Source of the DNA: Methylotenera sp.
Lineage (GTDB): Bacteria; Pseudomonadota; Gammaproteobacteria; Burkholderiales; Methylophilaceae
Assembly: GCF_029945705.1 (NCBI RefSeq)
Contig: NZ_JAQSDC010000011.1
Span: 1 to 41,529, forward strand
Length of the DNA stretch: 41,529 nt
Direction: 5' to 3'
Shown: positions 8,046-18,383 of the stretch, in pieces
How the letters are laid out: each line of letters begins with the position of its first letter
Numbering within the stretch: position 1 is the first letter of the stretch
Program-made: the position numbers and the translations under genes
The notes under the pieces: model-generated
What the model was told of the DNA's origin: nothing
Database searches by the model: none
Seen by the model: the letters and a program-made list of their open reading frames with translations, nothing else

Positions 8046-8927
8046 ATGGGTGATATTAACGTGGATAAAAAGCAATTAGTGCCAAATGATGCTCGCAAAG
8101 CCGACTCAAGTATCGGTAAGTTACTACTTGATTTAGGAAAGATAAATCCAGAAGACGCTGAGCGTGTTCTTAGATTACAAAAAGCAGAAAATATTCGCTT
8201 TGGTGACGCGGCTCAAAAACTTGGTTTAATTACTGAGGCCGATATTAAGCAAGTATTGTCATTGCAATTTGATTACCCTTATCTTCAGCCTAATGAAGGT
8301 CAATTTAGTAAAGAGCTTGTAGCCGCTTATAAACCTTTTTCTAAACAGGTTGAGGCACTAAGAGCTTTAAGAAGCCAGTTAATCCTTCGGTGGTTTAATG
8401 AGGGTTATAAGTCGTTAGCGATTGTTTCTGCAACATCAGGAGACGGATGTAGTAACTTGGCGGCAAACCTAGCCGTAGTGTTTTCTCAGTTGGGCGAGCA
8501 AACCTTGCTTGTTGATGCCAACCTAAGAGAGCCTGTTCAACATAAGATTTTTAACTTAAACGAATCAAGAGGGCTTTCCGATATTTTAGTAGGTCGCGCA
8601 GGTCTTGAGGTCGTAAAAAAAGTAGACTCATTTGTAGATTTAACTGTGTTAGGTGCAGGTACGGTACCTCCAAATCCACAAGAGCTACTAAGTCGTTCTA
8701 ACTTTGTAGAGTTTATGAAACAGGCAACCGCACATTATGATGTAGTGATTGTCGATACCGCACCTGCCGTTGAAACCTCTGATGCGCAAACTGTAGCAAG
8801 TCGCTGTGAAGGAGCATTGCTAACATCTAGGCTCAATCAAACGCGACTGTCAGATTTAACCAATATTCGCGATCAACTAACACTTGCTGGTGTTCAAATT
8901 GTTGGGGCTGTGGTTAACGACTTTTAA
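8046..8927 (+). CDS. epsG: BY-kinase-like protein EpsG with MshEN-like N-terminus and degenerate ATP site
   Basis: 293-residue cytoplasmic partner of EpsF. Residues about 100-293 form the BY-kinase/MinD-like fold: Walker A region SATSGDGCSN (128-137), A' motif LLVDANLREP (D157), Walker B VVIVDTAP (D237). Residues 22-74 are two 24-residue motifs spaced by five residues, the layout of the MshEN domain (see findings). Oddities: the Walker A lysine is replaced by Cys135, the usual second Asp of the A' motif is Asn159, and the C-terminus (VVNDF) has no tyrosine cluster. It may regulate chain length without tyrosine phosphorylation. EpsG family is clear from sequence and context; activity is doubtful. 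Confidence 0.88.
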   Translation: MGDINVDKKQLVPNDARKADSSIGKLLLDLGKINPEDAERVLRLQKAENIRFGDAAQKLGLITEADIKQVLSLQFDYPYLQPNEGQFSKELVAAYKPFSKQVEALRALRSQLILRWFNEGYKSLAIVSATSGDGCSNLAANLAVVFSQLGEQTLLVDANLREPVQHKIFNLNESRGLSDILVGRAGLEVVKKVDSFVDLTVLGAGTVPPNPQELLSRSNFVEFMKQATAHYDVVIVDTAPAVETSDAQTVASRCEGALLTSRLNQTRLSDLTNIRDQLTLAGVQIVGAVVNDF

Positions 8928-9029
8928 GCATTTAAGTTAAGTGTAATAATTTAGACAGTAATACAACTGCGCTACCTTTGGAAAATAGCCATTAACTACT
9001 CAGCTTCAAATTTAAGCAAAAACTACCTA

Positions 9030-9890
9030 ATGCCGCTATTGCCATTTCTAACAATATTGCTTGGCCTTTTAGTTGTTTATGTACCCACATTTTATGATTT
9101 ATTTCATGGCATTTGGAAAACAGATCAACAAGCTCATGGCCCAATTGTATTTGCTGTAGCGCTGTGGTTTTTCTATTACAAGGCTAAGCTATTAGTTAAC
9201 ACTAAAATTCCTATTATTCCCGCTCCAAAGTTAGGATGGCCTGTTTTAGTGATTGGCTGTATATTTTATGCTATTGGCAGATCTCAATCACTCTATATTT
9301 TTGAAGTAGGTTCATTCGTGGTTGTGCTCCTTGCTTTAACCCTCATGTTTTTTGGCGTTGGCATAGCTAAACACTTCTGGTTTGCATTCTTTTTTATGTG
9401 CTTTATGGTGCCGTTGCCACCCTCTGTGATTGATATTATCACCCAGCCAATGAAGATGGCTGTTTCTTACGCATCTGAGCATTTGCTATATCAAATGGAC
9501 TACCCTGTCGCTAGAAATGGAGTCATCATCTATATCGGGCAATATCAGCTGTTAGTTGCCGATGCATGTGCAGGCTTAAACTCATTATTCACATTAGAAG
9601 CACTAGGCTTACTCTATATGAACGTGATGAGACATGAATCACCCATGCGCAATGCATTGCTAGCCACCTTGATAGTACCGATATCTTTCGCCTCTAATGT
9701 CACAAGAGTGATTGTATTAGCGCTCATTACTTTTTACTGGGGGGATGAAGCAGGCCAAGGCTTTGTACACCAATTTTCAGGCATGTTTTTATTTATGACA
9801 GCATTAATGTTGATTATGGGTGTTGATAGCTTATTAAGAGTTATTACAAGTAAGTTAGAAAAGCGCTCAACAACGGCGCTTAAGAGTTAG
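9030..9890 (+). CDS. xrtB: Exosortase B (XrtB)
   Basis: 286-residue polytopic inner-membrane transpeptidase with about eight membrane helices. The exosortase catalytic triad is present: Cys180 in DACAGLNSL, Arg226 in SNVTRV and His247 in HQFSG. Exosortases cut and transfer proteins bearing a C-terminal PEP-CTERM signal (Pro-Glu-Pro, membrane helix, basic tail). No protein with that tail is encoded in this window, so substrates must lie elsewhere or be unusual. It lies 102 bp after epsG and is followed after 5 bp by epsI, the invariant partner arrangement of the B type. No clear ribosome site precedes the ATG. Confidence 0.94.
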   Translation: MPLLPFLTILLGLLVVYVPTFYDLFHGIWKTDQQAHGPIVFAVALWFFYYKAKLLVNTKIPIIPAPKLGWPVLVIGCIFYAIGRSQSLYIFEVGSFVVVLLALTLMFFGVGIAKHFWFAFFFMCFMVPLPPSVIDIITQPMKMAVSYASEHLLYQMDYPVARNGVIIYIGQYQLLVADACAGLNSLFTLEALGLLYMNVMRHESPMRNALLATLIVPISFASNVTRVIVLALITFYWGDEAGQGFVHQFSGMFLFMTALMLIMGVDSLLRVITSKLEKRSTTALKS

Positions 9891-9895
9891 CGAAC

Positions 9896-10609
9896 ATGAT
9901 GAAAATCAACATGTTCGTTTTTCCTCAAATCACTCAAAGAAAAAGCCTATTAGTTGCAGCGCTTTTGATTATAGCCGCATTATTTGCCATTAAACTAACA
10001 CCAACCTTGCACGCCGTAGATACCACGCCAGATCTTGACAAGATTATCCCAACAGCGTTTGGTGAGTGGAAGCAGATTGCAGACCCATTTACGCAAGTAA
10101 GCTTGACTACGGGGGGCAATGACCTAGCTAGTCAGCTCTATGACAAAATAGTAATGCGCACATATGCCAATAGAAATGGCGATAGAGTTATGCTAGCCAT
10201 AGCCTATGCACGCGAGCAGAAACAAGATATTAAAATTCACCGCCCAGAGGTTTGTTATGTAGCTCAAGGATTTCAGCTATTAAGTAAGAAAAACAACACC
10301 ATCAATATGCAAGATGCAAAACCTATCAAGGCTCAGCGTTTGTTAGTGAGCAACCAAAATCGTTATGAAACCGTTAGCTATTGGATAAGAATTGGTGATG
10401 ACTACCCTGCAAGCGGTATGGCGGCTAGGCTGAAGATATTACGTGATGGTTTAAAAGGAAGGGTTTTAGATGGCGTGTTAGTTAGAGTATCAACTGCAAT
10501 TAGCGACCCTGCTAATGCAGAAGCTACGTACAAAAAACAAGAGGCATTTCTAGTTGAGTTAGTTAACTTTACTAACGCTAAGATCCCTAGTGTGCTAGTT
10601 GCTAAGTAG
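9896..10609 (+). CDS. epsI: EpsI family protein, exosortase-B associated
   Basis: 237 residues with one N-terminal membrane anchor (about 16-36) and a periplasmic domain carrying the EpsI signature HRPEVCY (His115-Cys120). The family always accompanies exosortases, either fused or adjacent, and its biochemical role is not settled. The conserved His and Cys suggest it takes part in substrate handling or transfer. It is 5 bp downstream of xrtB. ATG 9896 and ATG 9899 are equally possible starts. Confidence 0.92.
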   Translation: MMKINMFVFPQITQRKSLLVAALLIIAALFAIKLTPTLHAVDTTPDLDKIIPTAFGEWKQIADPFTQVSLTTGGNDLASQLYDKIVMRTYANRNGDRVMLAIAYAREQKQDIKIHRPEVCYVAQGFQLLSKKNNTINMQDAKPIKAQRLLVSNQNRYETVSYWIRIGDDYPASGMAARLKILRDGLKGRVLDGVLVRVSTAISDPANAEATYKKQEAFLVELVNFTNAKIPSVLVAK

Positions 10610-10681
10610 TTCGCACATTAAAATAAAGTATTTATTTTGAAAGACTTCTTTGATCAACTTTAATTTCCGAACTTACAATAA

Positions 10682-12097
10682 ATGACTGCCGCATCGAACT
10701 CTAGATGGGCAGCAGTAGGGCAGTCAGCAAGAATATTATCTCAGTTAGCTAATATTTTCATATTAGCAAGAATTCTACCACCATCAGACTATGGATTAAT
10801 GGCAATGGCAGGGGTTGCCACAAATCTAGCTTTATTGCTAAGGGATATGGGGACTGCGGCGGCTGTCGTACAAAAAAATGAATTAGATCATCATATTGTC
10901 AACGCAGTGTTTTGGTTAAATGTGGCAATGGGCTCAGCTCTTGCAATAGTGCTGGTTGCCACCTCACCTTTAATAGCAAATGTGTTTAAAACACCGACAT
11001 TAGTCGGCGTCTTATGCAGCTTAGCCATAGCCTTTCCGTTATCAAGTTCTTCCGCAGTACATCAAGCATTGCTGGAGAGGCAGTCACAATTTAAGCGTTT
11101 AGCACTAATTGATGTAAGCTGCGCCATCCTCTCTATGGCAGGAGCCGTAGCCGCAGCAATGTATGGATTAGGGGTTTATAGTTTGGTTATACAATCAATA
11201 CTAACCGCAGGGCTAACAACATTATTTTTATGGCTAAACTCCACTTGGAGACCCAGTAAAGATGTTCAGATGTCACGCCTAAAAGAACTATTTGCTTTTA
11301 GCAGCAATATGGCTGGATTTCAATTGGTAAATTATTTGTTTCGAAATGCGGATAGCATCGTAGTTGGTCGCTTGCTAGGTCAAAGTGCGCTAGGAGTTTA
11401 CTCTATTGCGTATAAAATAATGCTAATGCCCGTGCAGAATATTACTTGGGTATCTTCTAGAGCAGTATTCCCAGTGATGAGTCGGCAGCAAAATGACATA
11501 CCAGCGATGGCTGAGTTGTATTTAAGTACCGTGCGAACAATATCATTTCTAGCGGCACCCATTATGGCGGGCATATTTGCAGCGCGACATGATTTTGTCG
11601 CACTTACTTTAGGCCAGCAATGGGGGGCAGTGGCAACATTACTAGGCGTCATGGCTCCTATTGGGTATTTGCAGTCTATCAATGCTTCAGCAGGGCCTGT
11701 ATTTATGGCGCAAGGTAAAACATCTGTGATGTTAAAATTGGGTATCTATAGTGCAATAATACATATTATTGCTTTTATTCTTGGTAGTAAGTGGGGAGTT
11801 CAAGGTGTGGTTTGGAGCTATTTAACAGCCTCTCTACTTGTAATAATACCTAACTTGTACGTTGTTCAAAAAGCACTATCGTTACATATTTTAGATACAA
11901 TCAAAGCCATTCTACCCTCGGCTATAACGGCAATATTTGCAGCAATAGCGGTGTTACTATTTCAGCAGAGCGCTATGCAAACAAAATATTTAACAGCTAA
12001 CTTGTTTTTACAGTTTTTAATAGGAGCAAGTATATATTTATCTATATTATTTTTTTTCTTAAAACCATATTTCGTTAATGTTTTAAAACGAAAATAA
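10682..12097 (+). CDS. Oligosaccharide flippase (Wzx/polysaccharide transporter family)
   Basis: 471-residue membrane protein with about 12-14 helices. The opening SQLANIFILARILPPSDYGLMAMAGV is typical of the lipopolysaccharide/colanic-type flippases (MOP superfamily) that turn undecaprenyl-PP-linked repeat units to the periplasmic face. An in-frame TAA directly precedes the ATG, so this start is the earliest possible, yet no Shine-Dalgarno is visible. Its position between the export block and the sugar genes fits the Wzx of a Wzx/Wzy pathway. The substrate is this locus's repeat unit by inference. Confidence 0.88.
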   Translation: MTAASNSRWAAVGQSARILSQLANIFILARILPPSDYGLMAMAGVATNLALLLRDMGTAAAVVQKNELDHHIVNAVFWLNVAMGSALAIVLVATSPLIANVFKTPTLVGVLCSLAIAFPLSSSSAVHQALLERQSQFKRLALIDVSCAILSMAGAVAAAMYGLGVYSLVIQSILTAGLTTLFLWLNSTWRPSKDVQMSRLKELFAFSSNMAGFQLVNYLFRNADSIVVGRLLGQSALGVYSIAYKIMLMPVQNITWVSSRAVFPVMSRQQNDIPAMAELYLSTVRTISFLAAPIMAGIFAARHDFVALTLGQQWGAVATLLGVMAPIGYLQSINASAGPVFMAQGKTSVMLKLGIYSAIIHIIAFILGSKWGVQGVVWSYLTASLLVIIPNLYVVQKALSLHILDTIKAILPSAITAIFAAIAVLLFQQSAMQTKYLTANLFLQFLIGASIYLSILFFFLKPYFVNVLKRK

Positions 12098-13003
<906 letters not shown>

Positions 13004-13171
13004 GCATATTGATAGTAGTGAATGTACTGGTTAGCTATGTTGTTAAAAGATGGCAATTGCTGGAGTGTTAATAAGGTCACACAAGCGACTGTTTAATTTA
13101 ATGAAATTACGGTGCATTAATGTGTGTTACTAAAAAGTCAGAAATTCAAAAAGTTTTTTTAAAGGCGTAAT

Positions 13172-14020
13172 GTGAAAATCTCAATATATACACCAACCAA
13201 AAATAGAAAAGAAGCTTTAGCAAAAGCTATTGATTCAGTTTTGAATCAGACTTATCAAAATGTTGAAATGATAGTGGTCAATGACGGCTCTACTGATGGC
13301 ACTGCTGAGTATTTAGAAGGTAGGGCAAAGCTTGATAGTCGCCTTAAATTTTTTAATAAAACAGATTCAGAAGGCGCGCCTGTAGCCAGAAATCTTGCTA
13401 TTACAAACGCCACAGGTGAGTTTGTGACGGGTTTGGATGACGATGACGAATTTACACCAGAACGAATTCAAGCGTTTGTTGAGTATTGGGATTTATTAAC
13501 CAGAATAGGAGTAAAGCCATCATGTATTTATGCGCAAGATATTTTTGTTCGCAACGGTGAGGTTTGTTTTACTACTCAAAAAAAAGGTATGGTGAATGCG
13601 GATGATTTATTTGAATTTAATCATATAGGCAATCAAGTTTTTGCACCTAAATCGCGTTACATTGAGGCAGGGTTGTTTAATGAAAACTTGCCAGCATGGC
13701 AAGACATGGAAATGTTTATGAGAATTGTAAAGATGTATGGCACAGCCCATTTGCTTGATTGTGGCACACAACTTTATGATGACTCACCTAAGCCAGATAG
13801 AATTTCAATTAAAGCAGAAAGTAAAGTTCGAGATGCATTCAGGCAGTTTTCTGCCTTGCACGCAGCAAATAAACCGAGAAGTGCTCAGTCTTTAATGTTG
13901 CAGATGTTCTCTAAGCACTACGGAGTGAGACCAGGTATTACTGATTTTATAAATTTTATTAAGTTAGGTTTTTGGTCTAAAGGTTTACTTAAAATGGTTC
14001 GAGCGTTATTCAGAGTTTAA
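13172..14020 (+). CDS. Family 2 glycosyltransferase
   Basis: 282 residues, soluble GT-A fold. The N-terminal nucleotide-binding part reads YTPTKNRKEAL...VVNDGSTDGT, the metal-binding acidic cluster is GLDDDDEF (about 88-95) and the acceptor/catalytic region is AWQDMEMF (about 188-195). Likely adds one sugar to the lipid-linked EPS unit at the cytoplasmic membrane; donor and acceptor are not predictable. GTG start at 13172 with AAAGGCG just upstream. The 168-bp gap before it, after kdsA, shows no terminator. Confidence 0.88.
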   Translation: MKISIYTPTKNRKEALAKAIDSVLNQTYQNVEMIVVNDGSTDGTAEYLEGRAKLDSRLKFFNKTDSEGAPVARNLAITNATGEFVTGLDDDDEFTPERIQAFVEYWDLLTRIGVKPSCIYAQDIFVRNGEVCFTTQKKGMVNADDLFEFNHIGNQVFAPKSRYIEAGLFNENLPAWQDMEMFMRIVKMYGTAHLLDCGTQLYDDSPKPDRISIKAESKVRDAFRQFSALHAANKPRSAQSLMLQMFSKHYGVRPGITDFINFIKLGFWSKGLLKMVRALFRV

Positions 14021-14064
14021 AGAACTAGTATTTATTTTTAATTTCAAAGATGGGTTGATTTAGT

Positions 14065-15240
14065 ATGAAATCTTACAAAATATGTATTGCTGGAACAGGT
14101 TATGTCGGGCTCTCAATTTCTGTTTTATTAGCGCAAAATCATGAGGTTGTTGCTTTAGATATAGTGCCTGAAAAAGTAACAATGCTTAATAATAAGCAAT
14201 CAACCATTGCTGATAATGAAATTGAAGAATATCTTAAAAGTAAAGCATTAAACTTTAAGGCTACGCTTGATAAGCAAGAGGCTTACGTAGGTGCTGATTA
14301 CGTAGTGATTGCTACGCCTACAGATTATGATTCTGAAAGCAACTCTTTTAATACTGGCTCTGTTGAGCGAGTGATTCAAGATGTAATTTCTATTAATCCT
14401 AAAGCGGTGATGGTGATTAAATCAACCATTCCAGTTGGGTTCGTGGCGAGTGTCAAACAAAAGTATCAGACTGAAAATATCATTTTTTCACCAGAATTTC
14501 TGCGAGAAGGTAAAGCTCTATATGACAACCTTTACCCGTCGCGCATTGTGATGGGCGAGCGGTCAGAGCGTGCTGAAATTTTTGCAGGCTTATTGCAGCA
14601 AGGTGCCATAAAAGAAAATATACCAACGCTGTACACAGATAGCACTGAAGCTGAGGCTATTAAATTATTCTCAAATACTTATCTAGCGATGCGCGTAGCT
14701 TACTTTAATGAGCTTGATACTTATGCTGCTAGCCATAACCTAGATACTCGCCAAATTATTGATGGCGTATGTTTAGATCCACGAATTGGGCAGCACTACA
14801 ACAACCCTTCATTTGGCTATGGGGGCTATTGCTTGCCTAAAGATACCAAGCAGCTACTAGCCAACTATCAAAATGTACCGCAAACCTTAATTCGTGCAAT
14901 TGTTGATGCGAACACCACTAGAAAAGACTTTATTGCGCAGGATGTACTCAAACGAAACCCACAAGTAGTAGGGATTTATAGGCTGATTATGAAGGCTGGT
15001 TCTGATAACTTTAGAGCTTCTAGCATTCAGGGTATTATGAAGCGCATAAAAGCTAAGGGTATTGATGTGATTGTTTATGAGCCTGTTATTACTGAGTCTG
15101 AATTTTTTAGATCGCCAGTAGTAAACAATCTTGAAGAATTCAAAAAGCGCGCTGACGTGATTATTGCTAACCGCATTACCGATGATTTAAGCGATGTGCT
15201 TGATAAAATTTATACGCGTGACTTGTTTTCCAAGGATTAA
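14065..15240 (+). CDS. ugd: UDP-glucose 6-dehydrogenase
   Basis: Oxidises UDP-glucose to UDP-glucuronate with two NAD+. 391 residues, the short form like E. coli Ugd. N-terminal Rossmann motif GTGYVGLS (10-17), substrate loop [13 protein letters not shown] (142-154), Lys200 in [10 protein letters not shown], and the catalytic Cys256 in [11 protein letters not shown]; the C-terminal UDP-binding domain follows. Close relatives can use other UDP-sugars, but nothing here suggests it. Together with GalU it implies glucuronic acid, an acidic residue, in the polymer. Confidence 0.93.
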   Translation: MKSYKICIAGTGYVGLSISVLLAQNHEVVALDIVPEKVTMLNNKQSTIADNEIEEYLKSKALNFKATLDKQEAYVGADYVVIATPTDYDSESNSFNTGSVERVIQDVISINPKAVMVIKSTIPVGFVASVKQKYQTENIIFSPEFLREGKALYDNLYPSRIVMGERSERAEIFAGLLQQGAIKENIPTLYTDSTEAEAIKLFSNTYLAMRVAYFNELDTYAASHNLDTRQIIDGVCLDPRIGQHYNNPSFGYGGYCLPKDTKQLLANYQNVPQTLIRAIVDANTTRKDFIAQDVLKRNPQVVGIYRLIMKAGSDNFRASSIQGIMKRIKAKGIDVIVYEPVITESEFFRSPVVNNLEEFKKRADVIIANRITDDLSDVLDKIYTRDLFSKD

Positions 15241-15326
15241 CAATAGCTTGAATATATGAAAATCATAGCAATTATTAGGGCTGAGTAAATGTTAAGAGTT
15301 AATAATTTATTAGTTAGGTTATGCAC

Positions 15327-15839
15327 ATGGGCACAGATTTAGATTGGGCTGCTGATTTAGCTCGTTATCCAGAAAAAAGACCTTTTTTAAAAGAGCAGTC
15401 AATATGGGCTATATGGGTTTATCGTTTTGGGCGGAGAGTTGATGCTAGTCCAGATGGAGTAAAGAAAAACCTCTTGAATATGATTTACTGGCTATTGTTT
15501 CGTATGATAGAAACAGTTACGGGTATTAGCTTGCCTAAGTCTGCTTTGATTGGCGGTGGTTTACGTATTTGGCATTTCGGTGGTGTTTTTATTAATTCAG
15601 GCGCTGTTATTGGTAAAAACTGCACCTTGAGACAAGGCGTGACGATCGGTAATAGAACAGAAGACGGACAATTGCCTGTAATAGGTGATAATGTCGATAT
15701 CGGTGCTTATGCACAAGTTCTCGGCGGCGTTAAAATCAGCAGCAACAGTAAAATTGGTGCTATGTCGGTTGTGTTAACTGACGTGCCAGAGGGGGCAACT
15801 GCCGTTGGCAATCCTGCTCGAATAATTAAAAAAAGTTAA
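15327..15839 (+). CDS. Hexapeptide-repeat acetyltransferase (serine O-acetyltransferase-like)
   Basis: About 170 residues. The N-terminal helical part (WAADLARYPEKRPF..., about 4-70) resembles CysE-like and EPS-locus acetyltransferases. Left-handed beta-helix hexapeptide repeats follow from about 80 (GGGLRIWHFGGVFIN, IGKNCTLRQGVTIG, IGDNVDIGAYAQVLGGV, SKIGAMSVV). The conserved histidine in RIWHFGG fits the acyltransferase active site. In this setting it probably O-acetylates a sugar or a lipid-linked intermediate rather than serine. ATG 15327 is preferred because AGG at 15316-15318 is 8 bases away; ATG 15321 is the alternative. Confidence 0.82.
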   Translation: MGTDLDWAADLARYPEKRPFLKEQSIWAIWVYRFGRRVDASPDGVKKNLLNMIYWLLFRMIETVTGISLPKSALIGGGLRIWHFGGVFINSGAVIGKNCTLRQGVTIGNRTEDGQLPVIGDNVDIGAYAQVLGGVKISSNSKIGAMSVVLTDVPEGATAVGNPARIIKKS

Positions 15840-15912
15840 TAAGGTAAGCATGATCCCAAGGCATAGCTTATAGTATGGACTATATTACCTGTGTTACTTT
15901 AAGGATAATTAA

Positions 15913-17310
15913 TTGACAAAATATGTCTCATCATCAACATCGACGTTGTTTTTTATCCTAATAGGATTGTTTGTAGCCGTATTCGTTGGTATTTTTGTTG
16001 CTCTTTTTGGGTCTACAGTTGGAGAGCACTATGGTGCTCTCCTAGCTCTCCCTGCAGTAATGATAATAGGCATCTGGTTTTTCTTTGATCGATATAGCCT
16101 ACTTTTCATAATCTTGCTATCTAGAGCATCAATAGATATGATTTTAGAAGGAACTAGGTTTGGTAATTTTGGATTAGGGGCAGTTCTAAATGCGCTGGTA
16201 ATCATTATTGCTTTGATAGCAATTTTCGAGAAGTCTACTCTAATACAAAAAACTATTCGGCAAACTTGGATGGTATTTTTAGGTATCGCCTTTGTTTCTG
16301 TATTCTTATCACCAGCGCCATTGGTTGCTGTAAAAAGCTTCTTAGTTCTATTGTCTTACGCGTCCATATTCGTAATATCAATCGTACTGATAAAGAGTGA
16401 AGAGGATTATGGGAGGTGGATGAGAGCTATATTTCTGTCTTCTGTAATACCCGTACTTTACGCATTTGTGGACATTGCACATGGGGGCTTTAGATCACAG
16501 GAGTCAGAAGGTTTTAGAATTAGTAGCACATTCGCACATCCTAATATATTTGCATTTTACTTGGTGCTAATTATTAGCATGGGATTTTTTGTGTTCAAAA
16601 CCAAAGCTACTTATATGCCAGTATACATGCGTAAATTGTTGCCAGTTTTTATTCTTCTCCTACTCGGGTTGTTAGTGCTAACTAAAACCAGAAGTGCATG
16701 GGCGTCTTGCTTTGCTTTTTTTGCGATATATGCTTTGCTTTATGAGCGCAAGTATCTGTTGTATATTTTATTGGCATTAGTGCTAGCTTTAATGATTCCT
16801 GAAATAAGGGATAGGCTAACAAATCTAGGGCAAGGCAATGAGGTTGTTAATTATAGTAAGTTAAACTCTTACGCTTGGCGTAAACAAATTTGGCATGACG
16901 GTTTAAGCTTTATGACTCCAAGTCATTATTTTTTTGGTTATGGGTTGGAAGCATTTAAAGAGCGCTCCCCTGATTTCTTTACAATGTCTGGCGGGGCAAA
17001 AAGTGGTGCACATAGTGTTTTTGTGCAGCTATTTTTTGAGACAGGTGCATTGGGCTTACTAGCATACATCTGGCTACATATTAAAATGGTGACTCTACTT
17101 GTCCCATTTTATAAAAAAAATAAACTGATGATTTTTACCATAGTGATGTTTATTCTGGAGTTCGCCTTTGAAGCCTATGCGGATAATATGCTGAGTTACT
17201 TATCTTATATTTGGTATCTATGGTTTGTAATTGGTGCGACTTATGCAGTAAATATAGTTAAACAACATAAATATGTTGATGAGTCATCTAAAGTGGTTGC
17301 AAATACCTAA
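15913..17310 (+). CDS. O-antigen ligase/polymerase family protein (Wzy-type)
   Basis: 465-residue polytopic membrane protein with roughly 11-12 helices and a large periplasmic loop (about 310-360, YAWRKQIWHDGLSFMTPSHY...GAHSVFVQLFFETG). This is the Wzy_C/O-antigen ligase pattern with conserved Arg in TKTRSAW and His in the loop. It most likely polymerises EPS repeat units on the periplasmic side. TTG start at 15913 is supported by AAGGA at 15901-15905. Sequence alone cannot separate polymerase from ligase, but the locus needs a polymerase and has no other candidate. Confidence 0.87.
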   Translation: MTKYVSSSTSTLFFILIGLFVAVFVGIFVALFGSTVGEHYGALLALPAVMIIGIWFFFDRYSLLFIILLSRASIDMILEGTRFGNFGLGAVLNALVIIIALIAIFEKSTLIQKTIRQTWMVFLGIAFVSVFLSPAPLVAVKSFLVLLSYASIFVISIVLIKSEEDYGRWMRAIFLSSVIPVLYAFVDIAHGGFRSQESEGFRISSTFAHPNIFAFYLVLIISMGFFVFKTKATYMPVYMRKLLPVFILLLLGLLVLTKTRSAWASCFAFFAIYALLYERKYLLYILLALVLALMIPEIRDRLTNLGQGNEVVNYSKLNSYAWRKQIWHDGLSFMTPSHYFFGYGLEAFKERSPDFFTMSGGAKSGAHSVFVQLFFETGALGLLAYIWLHIKMVTLLVPFYKKNKLMIFTIVMFILEFAFEAYADNMLSYLSYIWYLWFVIGATYAVNIVKQHKYVDESSKVVANT

Positions 17311-17374
17311 AGTGAGCTATGAAAAACCATTTATTAAGACTGGTGTACATTACATATAAGGAGTTATTTCGTAA

Positions 17375-18355
17375 GTGAGCGCTGTGAGGTTTAATGTTTT
17401 AGATGGATGGAGAGGTATCAGCATTTTGCTGGTACTAGCATGCCATCTGTTGCCTATAGGCCCTTCGTTTTTACATCTCAACTTTTTAGTTGGGGTGCTG
17501 GGGATGGCCTTATTTTTTACGTTATCAGGTTTTTTGGTTACACATTTCTTAATTGGACGGCCGTATGTTATTGATTTCTTAATCAGAAGGTTTTTACGGA
17601 TTTTGCCGCTTGCTTGGCTATATATATTAGTCGCACTTTTTTTAAATCCTGTTACCAGAGAAGTTTGGTTAGCTCATTTGTTTTTTTACGCTAATTACCC
17701 CCCCAAACCTCTGATACATGTAACAGACCATCTTTGGAGTTTATGTGTAGAAATGCATTTTTACCTAGGGTTGGCTTTAATAGTTTCTCTTTTAAAAAAG
17801 AAAGGATTATTGTTAATTCCAGTTCTTTGTATAGTAGTGACTCTACTTAGAGTTATTAACTCTGAGCATGTGAGCGTTATTACGCATTTTCGCGTAGATG
17901 AGATATTAGCTGGCGGTATACTTGCTCTTATCTACAATCGCAAGTTAGGCGATGGACTGATTAAAACACTTAGCCATGTTAATTACGTTTACGTTTTAGT
18001 TTTGCTATTAGTTTCCTGTCATATAGATGGAGGTTTTATGAGTTATTTTAGGCCATATTTAGCTGCGATATTAGTTGGAGCAACTTTATATAATCAAAAT
18101 ACTCGCTTTGCTAAACTTTTAGAGCACAAATGGTTGTTCTATATTGCCTCTATATCTTATGCGTTATATGTCATACATCCATTATTAGCTTCTTCATGGT
18201 TGGGTAGTGGCGATTTAATTGAAAAGTACAGTAAGCGACCATTGTTATTTATCGTACTATTTTTATTAGCACATTTTTCAACTTTTTATTATGAGCATCG
18301 ACTTATGGCGTGGGGGAAAGCGACTTTTCTGAAACTTAAGCTTAGTAAATTATGA
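17375..18355 (+). CDS. Acyltransferase family 3 membrane protein
   Basis: 326 residues with about 9-10 membrane helices. Motifs of the acyltransferase_3 (OafA/NodX) family are present: DGWRGISILLVLACH (about 9-23, His23 being the conserved catalytic His), RRFLRILPL and DHLWSLCVEMHFYL. It transfers acyl groups, typically acetyl, to sugars on the membrane. No SGNH extension, so it is the single-domain form. GTG start with AAGGAG (17358-17363) upstream. Probably decorates the EPS repeat; specificity unknown. Confidence 0.88.
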   Translation: MSAVRFNVLDGWRGISILLVLACHLLPIGPSFLHLNFLVGVLGMALFFTLSGFLVTHFLIGRPYVIDFLIRRFLRILPLAWLYILVALFLNPVTREVWLAHLFFYANYPPKPLIHVTDHLWSLCVEMHFYLGLALIVSLLKKKGLLLIPVLCIVVTLLRVINSEHVSVITHFRVDEILAGGILALIYNRKLGDGLIKTLSHVNYVYVLVLLLVSCHIDGGFMSYFRPYLAAILVGATLYNQNTRFAKLLEHKWLFYIASISYALYVIHPLLASSWLGSGDLIEKYSKRPLLFIVLFLLAHFSTFYYEHRLMAWGKATFLKLKLSKL

Positions 18356-18383
18356 TGAATTATTTTTAAGGGAGGTTCTTTAG

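Noticed and set aside
13071-13086. TGGCAATTGC in the kdsA-GT2 gap as a third sigma-54 site
   Set aside because: The distance from GG to GC is too short (5 bases rather than 10), and no other match lies at the right spacing.
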